This document shows positions 30,625-40,972 of a DNA stretch of 64,000 nt, in pieces (position 1 is the stretch's first letter; the number at the start of each line of letters is the position of its first letter). The stretch is from assembly GCA_905221605.1 (NCBI GenBank), contig CAJNDS010002244.1, positions 260,501-324,500 on the forward strand, given 5' to 3'. A program made the translations under genes and the position numbers. The notes under the pieces are model-generated. The model worked only from the letters and a program-made list of their open reading frames with translations, had not been told where the DNA came from and ran no database searches. The stretch is from Symbiodinium natans (taxonomy: Eukaryota; Sar; Dinophyceae; Suessiales; Symbiodiniaceae).

Positions 30625-30712
30625 AATAATTCATATGCCTTAAACAATGAAGGGGCCCTAATCATGACTTAAGGTATATTCCTTTAAGTTATTGGGCTCT
30701 CTTTGGGCCGTT
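30625..30712. mobile_element. Family A2 element, right part
   Basis: GCCTTAAACAATGAAGGGGC ... AAGGTATATTCCTTTAAG ... TTATTGGGCTCTCTTTGGG matches the family A2 right end. The minus-strand gene fragment next door runs into it, and its last residues (PKESPIT, stop) are encoded by this element. Confidence 0.65.
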
Positions 30713-31157
30713 TAAACCTTGGAGTTGACCTGTTGCGGGCCACGATGGCCGCCGCCTGCTCGGTGCAAACCCGCCAAGGTCGTGTGCCATTTCCCCACAG
30801 CACATAAGCGTTGTGAGTGGCTGATAACCTGCAATGCTGTTCTTGAGCAGCTTCCTGCTGGGAGACTTTCTGCCCGCAGATCTTGCAGGGAGCGGATTGG
30901 AGGCCGCCCCTTCTGCGTCGCGTGTTCTGCTGCACCCGCTCCGAGCCGTGCTGCGAGCCGTGCTGCTGGGCCTCTGTCTGCCTCTCAGGCAAACCTGTGT
31001 TCTGGTGCCCCTCAGGCACGTCCTTCCTCTGGTGCCTCTCAGGCACCTCTTTCTTCTGATGCCCCTCAGGCTTTGGTGCATCTCGCTGCTCCATCTGGGC
31101 ATGGCCCCGCTGGTCGTCCTCTTCGTCACCAAAGTCCACCTCGTCTGGGGCAGCCAT
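30684..31157 (-). pseudogene. 5' gene fragment with CxxC-H-H finger, dinoflagellate-like
   Basis: The 157-codon frame starts at an ATG in a good context (GGCCATGGCT). Residues 1-20 are acidic. Residues 29-60 hold about four imperfect ten-residue repeats of the type PE(G/R)HQ(R/K)K(D/E)V. Cys91 and Cys94, then His108 and His115, make a C-x2-C-x13-H-x6-H arrangement close to a C2H2 finger, followed by AYVLWGNGTRPWRVC. The last ten or so codons lie in a family A2 element, so the 3' part of the gene is missing or lies behind an intron: CGCAACAG/GTCAAC near codon 142 could be a donor site. The 5' side abuts a G-type block at 31,166. Strand choice rests on protein-like composition; the plus strand is also open. 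Finger-like zinc binding is an inference, and function is unknown. Confidence 0.6.
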
Positions 31158-31165
31158 GGCCTGAC

Positions 31166-31202
31166 GGGTTTTTGGGTTTAGGGTTTAGAGTTTAGGGTTT
31201 AA
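31166..31202 (+). repeat. Telomeric block directly upstream of the gene fragment
   Basis: Four to five TTTAGGG-type units begin about ten bases from the ATG-proximal end of the minus-strand fragment, leaving almost no native 5' flank. Confidence 0.9.
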
Positions 31203-31408
31203 GATAAAGGGTTTTGTAGTGTAGGGTCTAGGGTCTAAGGTTGAGGCAGAACCCACAACCTAAAACCACCCAAAACCAACCCAGGACACACACGTCAGCA
31301 GGGACCACGCAGGTCAACCTGTCTGACTGACTGGCAGAGACCACTCAGGTCCATCTGCTCCTTGCACATGACCACTGATGTCCTGTAGGCAGATTAAGGT
31401 CGATTTTT

Positions 31409-31620
31409 TATAGGGTCCTTCAGGGAGGGGCTCCTTAGGGAGGGGTATGTAATCCAAGGTTCCCTAAACCCTAAACCCTAAACCCTAAACCCTAAACCCT
31501 AAACCCTAAACCCTACTCGCTAAAGCTCCCTAAGACTCTCAGGCTCCCTAAGCTTCCCTAAGGTTCCCTATGCAGCTACCCCCCCCCCCCCATAAACCTC
31601 CCTCCCTTAAGGATCCTATA
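31409..31620. mobile_element. MITE-like element, family P, interrupted by a telomeric array
   Basis: Ends TATAGGGTCCTTCAGGGAGG and CCTCCCTTAAGGATCCTATA form a 20-bp inverted repeat with two mismatches. About seven CCCTAAA units (31,468-31,516) sit between CCAAGGTTCC and CTCGCTAAAGCTCC. The copies at 25.6 and 43.8 kb have about 15-20 bp of other sequence (CCCCACTACTCC type) at this place. A poly-C lies near the right end. Confidence 0.8.
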
Positions 31621-31756
31621 GATTTAGGGTTGGGTTAAGGGTCTAGGGTCTAGGGTTTAGGGTTTTTGGAAAGCCCAACACAACTTGGTTACGGAATATC
31701 GCTTCAATCGAATATCAGGCCCCTCTAGAGCTTGAGCATACTCGGGTAGATAAGCC

Positions 31757-31842
31757 CTTAGCCCTAAACCCTAAACCCTAAACCCCAAACCCTAAACCCT
31801 AAACCCTCAACCCTCAACCCCAACCCAAAGCCTAAACCTAGT
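31757..31842 (-). repeat. Telomeric array, C-type, with CCCTCAA variants
   Basis: About eleven units, the last few CCCTCAA. Confidence 0.9.
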
Positions 31843-31956
31843 AACAAGGGGTCTTGGGCGCTCTCTGTGTTCCCAATCCATCTTGGGCGGTCGACGCAAG
31901 CCAAAACCGGTGATGTCGCTGCCCAGACCTCGGGTGGCCACATGAAGTGCTCGGGG

Positions 31957-32073
31957 GGTTAGGGTTTAGGGTTTAGGGTTTAGGGTTTAGGGTTTAGGGT
32001 TTAGGGTTTAGGGTTTAGGGTTTAGGGCTTAGGGCTTAGGGCTTAGGGTTTGGGATTTAGGGTTTGGGGTGTA
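31957..32073 (+). repeat. Telomeric array, G-type, with CTTAGGG run
   Basis: Ten canonical units followed by three or four CTTAGGG units and degenerate ones. Confidence 0.94.
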
Positions 32074-32178
32074 GGATTCGGAGTTTCGGATTTTGGCTCA
32101 GGTTTTTGAGGGTTCGAAGGATTTTACCAGACTCGCAGAAAGATTGAAAGGTGCTGCCAGAAAGCCCTGAAACCCCTG

Positions 32179-32415
32179 ATGCTTAAGAACCCCCCCCCAC
32201 CCCCCCCCCCACCCCCCCCACCCCCCCCCCAACAACCCCCCCCGCCCCCCCCCCTCCCCCCACCCCCACCCCCCCCCCAACGCCCCCCCCCCCCACACCG
32301 CACCCCCCCCCCCCGCACCCCCCCCCCCCCCCGCAAAAAAAACAACGAAAATATACTTCCTGACAAGGGCCTATCGTTTTTTTGCGGGGTCTGAAGCAAA
32401 AAGTAGCGCCATTCA
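32179..32415. mobile_element. Family G-like element expanded by a compound poly-C tract
   Basis: Left end GATGCTTAAGAA and right end GGGGTCTGAAGCAAAAAGTAG match family G, as does the core AACGAAAATATACTTCC ... CAAGGGCC. Between the left end and the core lies about 145 bp (32,190-32,334) that is almost pure C with single A, G or T interruptions. Pro- or Gly-rich open frames across it are artefacts. Confidence 0.75.
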
Positions 32416-32883
32416 CTAAACCCTCTGAACCCTGAACCACTGAAAGCCTTCCTAATACTTGGGAAGCATCGACCCCGAAAACCAGACAACCGCACCCTGA
32501 AAACCAACAATTCAAGTCAGATCCGTTAGTCAAGGTCTGATCACCCTCGTGCCCGAGCACCCTACACCCCTAAGCACTAAAACAATGCTGTCTTCAGGCC
32601 CTCCACCATAAACCCTAAACCCTAAACCCTAGTCATAGGCCCTCGGGCTGTCCGACGGGCGCCAGAAAACCACGATGGCCCGCGGAAGGAGCTCGAATTT
32701 GTAAGGAGCCTCACATGGACCCCAAACCCTAGACCCTAAACCCTAAACCCTAAACCAGAAGCTCGAATTCGGAAGGAGTTTCACATGGAGGGCTACGGCT
32801 TGTTGTTGAGGGTTTAGGATTGAGGGCCTCCTCCCCCCTTTGCCTTGCCATAGCGAAAGTAGTTAAACCCCCAGCGATATACT

Positions 32884-32982
32884 AGTTCATACTTGGGATC
32901 GTATTAAAAATCAACATGTTCTACTCCTTAGTGTGTTTAAGTAACCTTAAACATGTGAAAATGTTATCCCACTATGACAAAG
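32884..32982. mobile_element. MITE-like element, family I
   Basis: AGTTCATACTTGGGATCGTA ... AATGTTATCCCACTATGACAAAG with TTAGTGTGTTTAAGTAACCTT in the middle. The best-preserved ends of the family. Confidence 0.78.
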
Positions 32983-33101
32983 CACAGTACTTAGAGCCCA
33001 GGAGGAACTAGGGTCTGGCGCTGATATCAAGAAGGATGAACCGGACACACGCCCAATCCCAATCCCTTTTTTGAACCCAGGGTTTAGGGTTTCCGGTTTG
33101 T

Positions 33102-33121
33102 GGTTTAGGGCACCCTAAACC
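33102..33121. repeat. Telomeric palindrome, convergent (fusion-type)
   Basis: GGTTTAGGG, CA, CCCTAAACC: 9-nt perfect arms. Flanked on the left by a degenerate G-type run and on the right, after 60 bp, by C-type units. Confidence 0.85.
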
Positions 33122-33230
33122 CCGAAACCACACATTGGGTTGAAGAGCTTCAAAGTTTACAGGCTCTGGTAGGAGGTTCCTAAACCCAAAACCCGAAACT
33201 CAAAACCCAAAACCCTAAACGCTAAACGCT

Positions 33231-33300
33231 AAATGCTAAACCCTAAACCCTAAACCCTAAACCCTAAACCCTAAACCCTACACCCACAACCCTAAACACG
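33231..33300 (-). repeat. Telomeric array, C-type
   Basis: About nine units, preceded by degenerate AAACGCT units. A G-type block of seven units follows at 33,395-33,442. Confidence 0.93.
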
Positions 33301-33563
33301 GGTCTCACGTCTTAACCCTGAACTCGGTGCCGGCAGCCAAGGGATGGACATCCGGCTTGCTGGGTCGTTCAGGCTCCACCTGCGCGGCGGTTTTCTAGGG
33401 TTTAGGGTTTAGGGTTTAGGGTTTAGGGTTTAGGGTTTAGGGTAAAACCCTCTCGGAAAAAAAAAACATTCCTGACATGATCCTCTTCAACCCCAATAAG
33501 GGAAAATAGCAGATGTCCCAAAATTCCACCGAGCGTTGGCTTTAGGGTTCTCACCCTACCCTT

Positions 33564-33685
33564 AAGGAAAGGGTTTAGGGTTCAGGGTTCAGGGTTCAGG
33601 GCTTAGGGTTTAGGCTTAGAGTTCAGGGTTCAGGATTTAGGGTTCAGGGTTCAGGCTTTAGGCTTTGGGGCTTAGGGCTTAGGAT
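33564..33685 (+). repeat. TTCAGGG-rich degenerate array
   Basis: Mostly TTCAGGG and CTTAGGG variants with few canonical units. Confidence 0.85.
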
Positions 33686-33740
33686 TCACTGGGCGTTCCT
33701 GCCTAAGTAGGTATTTCTATTAAGTTGTTTGTTGTTTTTC

Positions 33741-33747
<7 letters not shown>

Positions 33748-33773
<26 letters not shown>

Positions 33774-33795
33774 GGGGGGGGGGGGGTGGGGGGAG
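33748..33795. repeat. Poly-T then poly-G tract
   Basis: About 24 T followed by about 13 G and further G-rich sequence. Same compound as 18.23 and 44.14 kb. Confidence 0.92.
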
Positions 33796-34321
33796 GGTTT
33801 GGGCTTAGCGCTTAGCGCTTAGGGCTTAGGGCTTAAGGGGTGTAGGGCAGAATGCTGAAAGTAGGGACTCTTAAGCACGTGCATTATCTGATGTGGCCAA
33901 TGAGGCAGTACTGCCCGTTCAGCTCAGGGAGCCGATTCTGCCATGTTTAGGGTTCAGCGCTGAGGGTTCAGGGTCCACATACAACTTCCATTTATTTTGT
34001 CTTGAGGGTTTAGGGTTTAGGGTTTAGGGTTTAAGGTCCTCTTGCGGTTTTCAACCCTTAAACCCTAAACCCTAACCCCCCCCCCCCCCCCCCAATAAAG
34101 CACTGCAAGAACTAAAGAGCACACGAAGCCGAGAGCACCCCGAGGCCACCCTAAGACTCCCATTCGCTCAAGAACGCCCTAAAAAATAGAGGGTTTAGGG
34201 TTTAGGGTTTGGGGTTTGGTGTTTGGGGTTTGGGGTTTGGGGTTGGGGGTTTAGGGCTTACGGAAGATAATGATCCCTATATTGCCCTTACAAGGGAGTC
34301 TACTTATCGGGGCTTTAACGA

Positions 34322-34475
34322 TTAGAACAGGCATCTTTTGGGGGCCATTCTAGTATAATGACAAAGGGACCATAAGGGAATACTATTAGTAATTATTCCG
34401 ACCCCTATAATATGTTTGTATTTGTGCTTTTCATTTTTTTTGTTTGGGGGGGGGGGGGGGGGGTTCTGAAGGAAA
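34322..34475. mobile_element. Family H element with poly-G
   Basis: GATTAGAACAGGCATCTTTTGG, GACCATAAGGGAATACTATT, TAATTATTCCGACCCC, then an AT/T-rich stretch and an 18-nt poly-G ending GGTTCTGAAGG. Confidence 0.6.
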
Positions 34476-34559
34476 CAGTAGAAGAGCGCACTCCAATAAC
34501 CCTCCCGGAGCACTCCAAGAGTTCAGCATTTCTCTGCCACCTAAGCCCCAAACCCTCAA

Positions 34560-34655
34560 CCCGTTTAGGGTTTAGGGTTGAGGGTTTAGGGTTAGGGTTT
34601 CGGGTTTAGGGTTTAGGGTTTAGGGTTGAGGGAGACCCAAACCCTAAACCCCACG
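34560..34655. repeat. G-type array meeting C-type units (convergent)
   Basis: TTTAGGG, TTGAGGG and TTTCGGG units run into GAGACCCAAACCCTAAACCCC at about 34,632-34,652, giving an imperfect fusion-type junction. Confidence 0.85.
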
Positions 34656-34739
34656 AATGGCCTGCATAGCGTCACTCGAGGCCGACCAAGGGCCCACCCC
34701 TGCTGTGCTATGAGCACGGACCTGAAACAAAAAAGGGCC

Positions 34740-34818
34740 CGGTTTAGGGTTAGGGTTTAGGGTTTAGGGTTTAGGGTTTAGGGTTTAGGGTTCAGGGTTT
34801 AGGGTTTAGGGTTTAGGG
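34740..34818 (+). repeat. Telomeric array, G-type
   Basis: About eleven units with one TTCAGGG. A family D element (about 34,823-34,920) starts five bases later. Confidence 0.94.
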
Positions 34819-36045
34819 CTACTAGACCCAAGAGTAACCTAAGAATAACAAGGGTGCCTTTGTTTGGTGGGCGTTTCAGGGGGCCTAAGCCCTAAAAAGG
34901 AAATAAAAGGGCTACTCTGATTCCCAGCAATGGGAATCCCAAACCGGGAGCCCCAAGAAACAGAGTAGGGATATGAAGGTTCAGGGTTTAGGGTTTAGGG
35001 TTTAGGGCTTAGGGTTTAGGACTTGGTAGGGTATATTCCTATAGTACTCCTACTCTATTCTTGGGGTTCACTTTTTGGAGTTCCCATGAATGTGCCTTTA
35101 TGACAGCACGGGAGGGGCTTACATCCCTCAACCCTAAGTAAGCCCCAGAACCCCCCTGAAAAGCACAACCCCTTTTGCATCCAGGCCTGTCCGAACTGCT
35201 GACCACAACCTCTTTTTGTAAACCCTAAACCCTAACCCTAAACCCTAAACCCTGAACCCCAAACTCCCCAAATGGACTAAGCCCCGAAGGTGCTCAGGGC
35301 CAGGGCTCGGGTTTTTGGAGGGGCAGGGTACACGCCAAGTGCTTCGGGCCTGAATCCATGCGTTTAGGGTTTGGGGTTTGGGGTTTAGGGTTTAGGGTTT
35401 GGGGTTTAGGGTTGAGGGTTTAGATTGTCATACTCTGTGTCGGGCTCTGGGATGCATGTCGCTAGACTTTACCGAACTTTCGCTGTTTTAGCCGAGTATA
35501 CAGTTTCTGCAACTCCGCGAAAAGCCCCAAACCCGAAACCCTAAGATACGATGCAGCCTGGAGCTCCCAGTAAAGCTTCTAGTTAACCTCAAAAGATGTT
35601 TGATTTGGCGGGTTAAAGTGTTGTGGACATGTTCGGCCCCGGGTTTACGGTAGGGTTCAGGGTTTAGGGCTGTTCCCCATGTACAGCTTACGGTTTAAGG
35701 CTTAAGCTCAGCTTAAGTCATACGAAGGATCCCTATACAGTTTAAGATCTATTCCTTCATGAAGGGGTATTGGGCCCTACGGGTACCTTCGCCTGGTAAG
35801 GGGGGTTCCCAGAATAAGGGGTCCCAAATGTGATGTATGCTTTCGCGGAATGACGGGTTCAGGGGTTAAGGCTATACGTTCCCTAAACCCTAAACCCTAA
35901 ACCCTAAACCCTAAACCCTGAGGGCTCTTTTGGGTGAACCCGGGTGGCACCTGGAAGAACTGATCGATGAGCGGCCCCCAGACGCCAGGCACCAAAGCCT
36001 CCGCCAGGGAGTTCTACTTTGGACCCCTTTACAATGACATGCAAC

Positions 36046-36142
36046 TAGTCCATGTTTTGGATAGTATTAAAGTTAAAAAGTCTATATTCATTTCTCAGTC
36101 TAAGTACCCTTAAACATGTACATGTTAACCCACTGTGACAAA
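36046..36142. mobile_element. MITE-like element, family I
   Basis: AGTCCATGTTTTGGATAGTA ... GTTAACCCACTGTGACAAAG. It lies about 10 bp before a family D element. Confidence 0.65.
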
Positions 36143-36152
36143 GGTAAGAATC

Positions 36153-36314
36153 TAGGCACAACCGTAACCTAGGAACAACAAAAGGGGTTTAGGGTTTGGG
36201 GTGACCCAAGAGGAACCCCAAGGAATGAAAAGGGCACCCTTTTTGGTTTGAAGGGGCTTATAAGGGCACCCTAAACCCTAAAACAAGGGATTGATGGCCT
36301 ACTCTGGGTCCTAG
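36153..36314. mobile_element. Family D element, compound
   Basis: A short left end (TAGGCACAACCGTAACCTAGG) is followed by two G-type units. A second left-end-like sequence (GACCCAAGAGGAACCCCAAGG) comes next, then the complete core and right end (GGCCTACTCTGGGTCCTAG). It may be a tandem or nested pair with telomeric units at the joint. Confidence 0.65.
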
Positions 36315-36955
36315 TATATTTACATTTGTATACATACATACATATGTATATATATATATATGCACATGTACAATCAGGGGACTTGTGTAACCTGAGCTCT
36401 AGAATGCTTCTGACACAACTCTGGGACCTTACAGCTCTACTTAGGCTCCTGGCAGCATCGCAATGAACTGGAACCCTCTCGTGCTCAAGCAGCTTGAGCA
36501 AACTTTGCGGGCGAAGTGATGCAAAGTTTTTTTGGGTTTCGGGTCCGGGCTGGCACTCAAAGCATCTCTGAGCTCTACGACCGGATCACAATGTTCAGTC
36601 TTGTGTCTGCCTTAAAAACAGGCTAGACCGCAATTAAGGTCAGCTTCTTCTAAAACTTCAAGAAACTTTCGTAGAAATTGCTAGGGTTCCTTCACTATGC
36701 TTGTACGACTTCGTTGAAGCTTCTCCCAAGCGCCAATGCTGGATGGCAGCGAAAAAGCCCGAAAGCTCCTGAAGAGGACATTCGCCGGCTGAGTTCTCTA
36801 AGAGGAAACAGGCTTACGAGTTCTAAGGGGTGTTGTAGGATTCAAAAAAAGTTCACGATGGCTTCGGATGGGCCTCCACCAAGGTCTCATGAGGCAGGGC
36901 CACCACATCAGCGCTCTTCACCCTTGGTCTGTCAAGCCCAGGTTGGTGAGTGAGT
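36315..36955. other. Island with microsatellite and open frame
   Basis: Starts with a TACA/TA microsatellite (36,317-36,372). A plus frame of 91 codons (36,678-36,953) has no recognisable domain. No telomeric unit occurs from 36,280 to about 36,960. Confidence 0.4.
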
Positions 36956-37261
36956 GCTGAACCCCCTAAATCCTAAACCCTAAACCCTAAACCCTAAACC
37001 CTAAACCCTTTAAGGCTTAGGTGGGATTGTAGATACCCCAAACGGTTAACGCTTGCCTACTGGGCTACGAAGTCAAGATAGGAGCTGCGGGCAGACACAC
37101 GGGGGGTTTAGGGTTTAGGGATTAGGGATTAGGGTTTGGAGGGGGGGGGGGGACCCGGCCCGTAGGTGTCTGCCGGGGACAGGAAGGCTGGAACACTAAA
37201 ACCGCCTTCAACCCCCTTTGCTTATCCAAGCCCTTTGTTTCGGGCAAGCTCCTTTTAAAAG

Positions 37262-37350
37262 TAGCCCTAAACCCTAAGCCCTAAACCCTAAGCCCTGAGC
37301 CCTAAGCCCCAAGCCCTAAGCCCTAAACCCTAAGCCCTAAAGCCTACAGG
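37262..37350 (-). repeat. CCCTAAG-rich array
   Basis: About twelve units dominated by CCCTAAG and CCCTGAG variants. Earlier blocks lie at 36,965-37,010 (C-type) and 37,105-37,137 (G-type, degenerate). Confidence 0.88.
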
Positions 37351-37839
37351 CATCTACCCGGGCAAGCTCCTTTTAACATCATCAGCCTTCGCATTCGTGG
37401 GATTGCACACTGAACACGGCCTCAGCCCATCTGCGCCAATGGGCAGCTTCTGGCAAGCCGGAGGCTCCCGCAAGTAGTAGGGTTTAGGGTTCAGGGTTCA
37501 GGGTTCAGGGCTCAGGGCTCAGGGTTCAGGGTTTAGGGTTTAGGATTTAGGGGTGAGTGCAACGATACCAATTATTAGTTAAAGGGGCCTAAATTAGGCC
37601 CATTTTTTGGGTCCCCGATATAGTGCGGCACCTTATAACAAGGACCCCCCAAAAGGGACCCTCATTTAGAGAGCTACCCATGCTGAAATACTTACAGTAT
37701 CATGGCCCTTATTTAGGGTCTAGGGTTTAGGGTGCATGTTTTAAGTTAAGGGGCCCCCTACACCCGAAAGCAAACACCATCGGTGGGAGGTAGGACAGGG
37801 TTTAGGGTTTCGGGTTTAGAGTGTAGGGTTTAGGGAGGA

Positions 37840-38340
37840 TGCGGCATTTGTTAGCCCATCATTGAAGGCAGAAGGGAGCAAAACAAGCAACGCCAGGATT
37901 CTTCAAGGTTTTCGACAGTGAGCTGCCACAGCCAGCAGGGGACTTTGTTCTCATGGCCCGCGTGTAAATCCTGGGGCCTAGGGAAACGTGGCGGGACACT
38001 GAACGCAAGCATCGCACCACAAGAAATCTTATCCTCACAACCTGACAAACCGTGAAGCCTTAGGCCCCTATACCCACATACACGTGATGTGCATGTCACT
38101 GGACCTTCATGCATGTGGAACACTTACGAAACTATAGTTCGTACAACAAGGGGCCCCGTCCCTGCAGATTTAATGCCTAGATCTCCCCGTCCTCGGCAGT
38201 TGAAAATTCCCTTGTGGGTAGCTACCTTACCAAATTTTGGTACTGTATGAGATTTCTGAACTTTATTAATCTTCGCGCGGAAACCACGAAGATACAAGAC
38301 AACCCCCAAAGCCCCGGCTTCGTGTCATGAGGGTGTGGTA
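37840..38340. other. Array-free island, open on the minus strand
   Basis: About 500 bp. Minus frames of 90 and 61 codons follow each other (37,851-38,123 and 38,124-38,309). The first has several Cys residues but no pattern I recognise. A gene piece is possible but unsupported. Confidence 0.3.
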
Positions 38341-38384
38341 TTCAGGATTCGAAAAACTCGGAAACGTTGAACAGAAAGGGGCCC

Positions 38385-38430
38385 AAAGGGTACACCCTAT
38401 ACCCTAAACCCTAAACCACTGGGCCACCAA
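38385..38430. mobile_element. Family E right end split by telomeric units
   Basis: Other family E copies read GGGTACCACTGGGCTGCTAAG (1.69 kb) or GGGGGACCACTGGGCTACC (40.88 kb). Here GGGTAC and CACTGGGCCACCAAG are separated by 23 bp (38,394-38,416) made of three telomere-like units. No sequence of the element seems lost. Confidence 0.75.
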
Positions 38431-38548
38431 GAAATTGGAAAGCCATCTATAAAGGCATGCATGCGACGCCACCCCTGTCGCCTCTTAGTGGTAGCCATGT
38501 TAAACTAAGGATACCCATTCCTGTTGGCTTGGTTACTTTACACGGGAG

Positions 38549-38604
38549 CCCTAAACCCTAAACCCTAAACCCTGAACCCTGAACCCTAAACCCTAAACCC
38601 TAAA
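38549..38604 (-). repeat. Telomeric array, C-type
   Basis: About eight units with two CCCTGAA. Confidence 0.92.
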
Positions 38605-39194
38605 TATGATCCAACTTGGAGGCGTCCCTACCATCGTCAAGCCCTAAAGGGCTAAGAGGAGACCACTGGGCGACCAAGGTCTCAAAGCCTCTGCTGGAAC
38701 TGTTGGGAGCAACGCGCAAGGTCAGACAGTTGCCGCACTTTGCCCGTCGACTGCAGCCAGTCCTCATGCTACGATTCCTGTAGGGTCTAGGGTTTAGGGT
38801 GTAGGGTTTAGGATTTAGGGTTGAGGGTTTAGGGTTTAGGGTCGCCAGGAGCCATTTCCATTCTCTCTTTTGCCTGTCTCTCCCTTTCCCTCCTCTTCAA
38901 AGAACACCTTCTACACCAACCTCCAGCCTCGTGGGCATACACTCTCAATGCCTATGTAGCCTCATCAGGGTTTAGGGTTTAGGGTTTGGGGTTCAGGGTT
39001 TAGGGTTTAGGGTTTGGGGTTTAGGGTTTACCCCGAAATTGCTCACGCAGGCTGGGGTCCTTGAAGTGGCTGTGGATGCTCTCTTGGGCTTTCTTCTGCC
39101 TGAGCTGCACAAGGCAACGTCCGGAAGAGCCGGGTTGGAGGGCAGGTCGCTTCTAACCTTAGGGTTTAGGGTTTAGGGTTTAGGGTTTAGGGTT

Positions 39195-39302
39195 GACCCC
39201 AGAGCAGCGTAGGAATGAAAAGGGCACCCTTTTTTGGTTTGAAGGGGCGTACAAGGGGACCGTAACCCTACGAAAAGGAGTCAGGGCTCACAATGGGTCC
39301 TA
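39195..39302. mobile_element. MITE-like element, family D
   Basis: GACCCCAGAGCAGCGTAGG ... GCTCACAATGGGTCCTA with the CACCCTTTTTTGGTTTGAAG core. A G-type array (39,159-39,194) ends exactly at its left edge. Confidence 0.78.
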
Positions 39303-39540
39303 GTCTAAACCCCCTTCTCCTATAGAAAACAAGTCCCGAGCGGCAAGCCTCAGCAACTGGACGCACCAGGTGGTCAGGTGAGCAGTAGCTATATATTGGA
39401 ATGCCGCCCATGAACTTAACCCCAACTAAACCCCAAGATCTGGTACTTGATGATTCGCTTCTGCAGATTGGTGAGTTCAGGCTTGCAATTCAAGCCCGGA
39501 TTGCAAAACCAAGGTAGACGCGGCAGCACAAGCAATCTTA

Positions 39541-39670
39541 TGGTCGTTGCCCTCAGTATGGGCCCTGAATTGGGGAGCCCTTAGACACCAGTAACATGTC
39601 CTATCACCCAAGGGCACATACTTCAGAATTTCATACAACAAAAGGTAAGGGACCAGACGAACAGATCATG
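39541..39670. mobile_element. Dispersed element, family J
   Basis: CAGTATGGGCCCTGAATTGG, CCCAAGGGCACATACTTCAG and GGTAAGGGACCAG words in family order. Diverged. Confidence 0.55.
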
Positions 39671-40027
39671 TAACTACCCTTAGCCTACTAGAACCAAAAG
39701 GAAGTCCGAAGAATCCACCTAGGTACCCTAGCAACCTAAGCGAAAAGGGACTTCGGCTTCGGTGCTAAGGGTTTAGCACCCCTTGTCCGCAATGGCCTGA
39801 AACACCCGACGCGCAAAAAAAAAAACAGCGAGAACACTGGACGTCCTCAAAAGGACGCAGTTTTGACCCCAAACCCCCCAAACCCAAAACCCCAAACCCC
39901 CGAAAACCAAAAACAAAACGATTCAACTTGGGTCCGGGGAACGCCAGCTCACTCGGCAGGCAGCGAAGCTGGCCCATGAGGCGGCGGACTTCATCCTGCT
40001 GTTCCTTCCTTGGAGGCTCATTCGGGA

Positions 40028-40135
40028 AGGGTTTAGGGTTTAGGGTTTAGGGTTTAGGGTTTAGGGTTTAGGGTTTAGGGTTTAGGGTTTAGGGTTAAGG
40101 GTTTGGGGTTTAGGGCTTAGGGCTTAGGGTCTAGG
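40028..40135 (+). repeat. Telomeric array, G-type
   Basis: About ten perfect units followed by TTAAGGG, TTTGGGG and CTTAGGG variants at the right edge. Variants are concentrated at one end. Confidence 0.95.
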
Positions 40136-40393
40136 GTTGCTATAAGAAGGGTTATAAGTGCCCTGCATGGGGTGATACGTCTAGTTACTTAACACCTTAC
40201 GTATAACTACCCAGGAACCGCCAGGAACCTCCAAAGTCCTGCTGGCTGAGTTTAGGGTCTACAGGGGCGCGCGTGAACGCTAACTTCAGCCATGGGGGAT
40301 GGGGGGCGCTAGAACCTACATCATAAGACATAAAAGCCAACGTAGAGCCCTCCTAATCCCAGGGGCCCCTAGACTTGTGCAGGGTTCAGGGCC

Positions 40394-40903
40394 TTTGTAG
40401 CCCAGTAACCATATTCGTAATCAGAGTACACTGCCCTTTTTTTGGGTCCCTAAACCCTAAACCCTAAACCCTAAACCCTACGGTAAAGCCTAAACCTTGG
40501 TCGATCCCTTCCCCCCTAATACTAAATCCCTCCCCCCCCCTCCCTAATTCTGAAATTCGCCTGGGCCCGAAAAATATCTAAAATTAGGGGGGGGGGGGGG
40601 TCTAAATCCTAAAACCTGAATTCCGAAACCTAATAATTCAACCCTCTACGCCCTGAGCCCTGGATCCTAATCCTGTCAGCCTTCAGCCCCAAACCTTGAC
40701 ACCCTAATGGCGAAGGCCCTGAACCCCTCCCCCCCGTAATTCTCAAACAGGTTTAGTCTGGGGCTGGGTGCCGGCAAAGTCCGGAAAAAATGATATCTAA
40801 AATTAACCCTAAACCCTAAACCCTAAACCCCAATGGGGGGGTTTTAGTATTAGGGGGAAGCGATTACCACAGACTGGCAAAAGGGGGACCACTGGGCTAC
40901 CAA
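40394..40903. mobile_element. Family E element split by a nested inverted-repeat element and telomeric arrays
   Basis: Left end TTGTAGCCCAGTAACC and right end GGACCACTGGGCTACCAA are inverted copies of each other but stand 510 bp apart instead of 78 bp. Between them lie C-type units (40,450-40,479) and an element with CCTTCCCCCCTAATACTAAA / TTTTAGTATTAGGGGGAAG ends (about 40,507-40,864). That element itself holds poly-C, poly-G, ATATCTAAAATTA words in duplicate and another C-type block (40,803-40,831). Confidence 0.7.
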
Positions 40904-40972
40904 GGGGTTTTGGAGGCCTCTGCTTCGGCAGTCGAGTCTGAGGATTTGTGAGGTTTTGTTAGGACTTAGGGT

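Noticed and set aside
32179-32560. Proline-rich and glycine-rich frames on both strands
   Set aside because: Produced by the compound poly-C tract; any low-complexity C run gives these frames.
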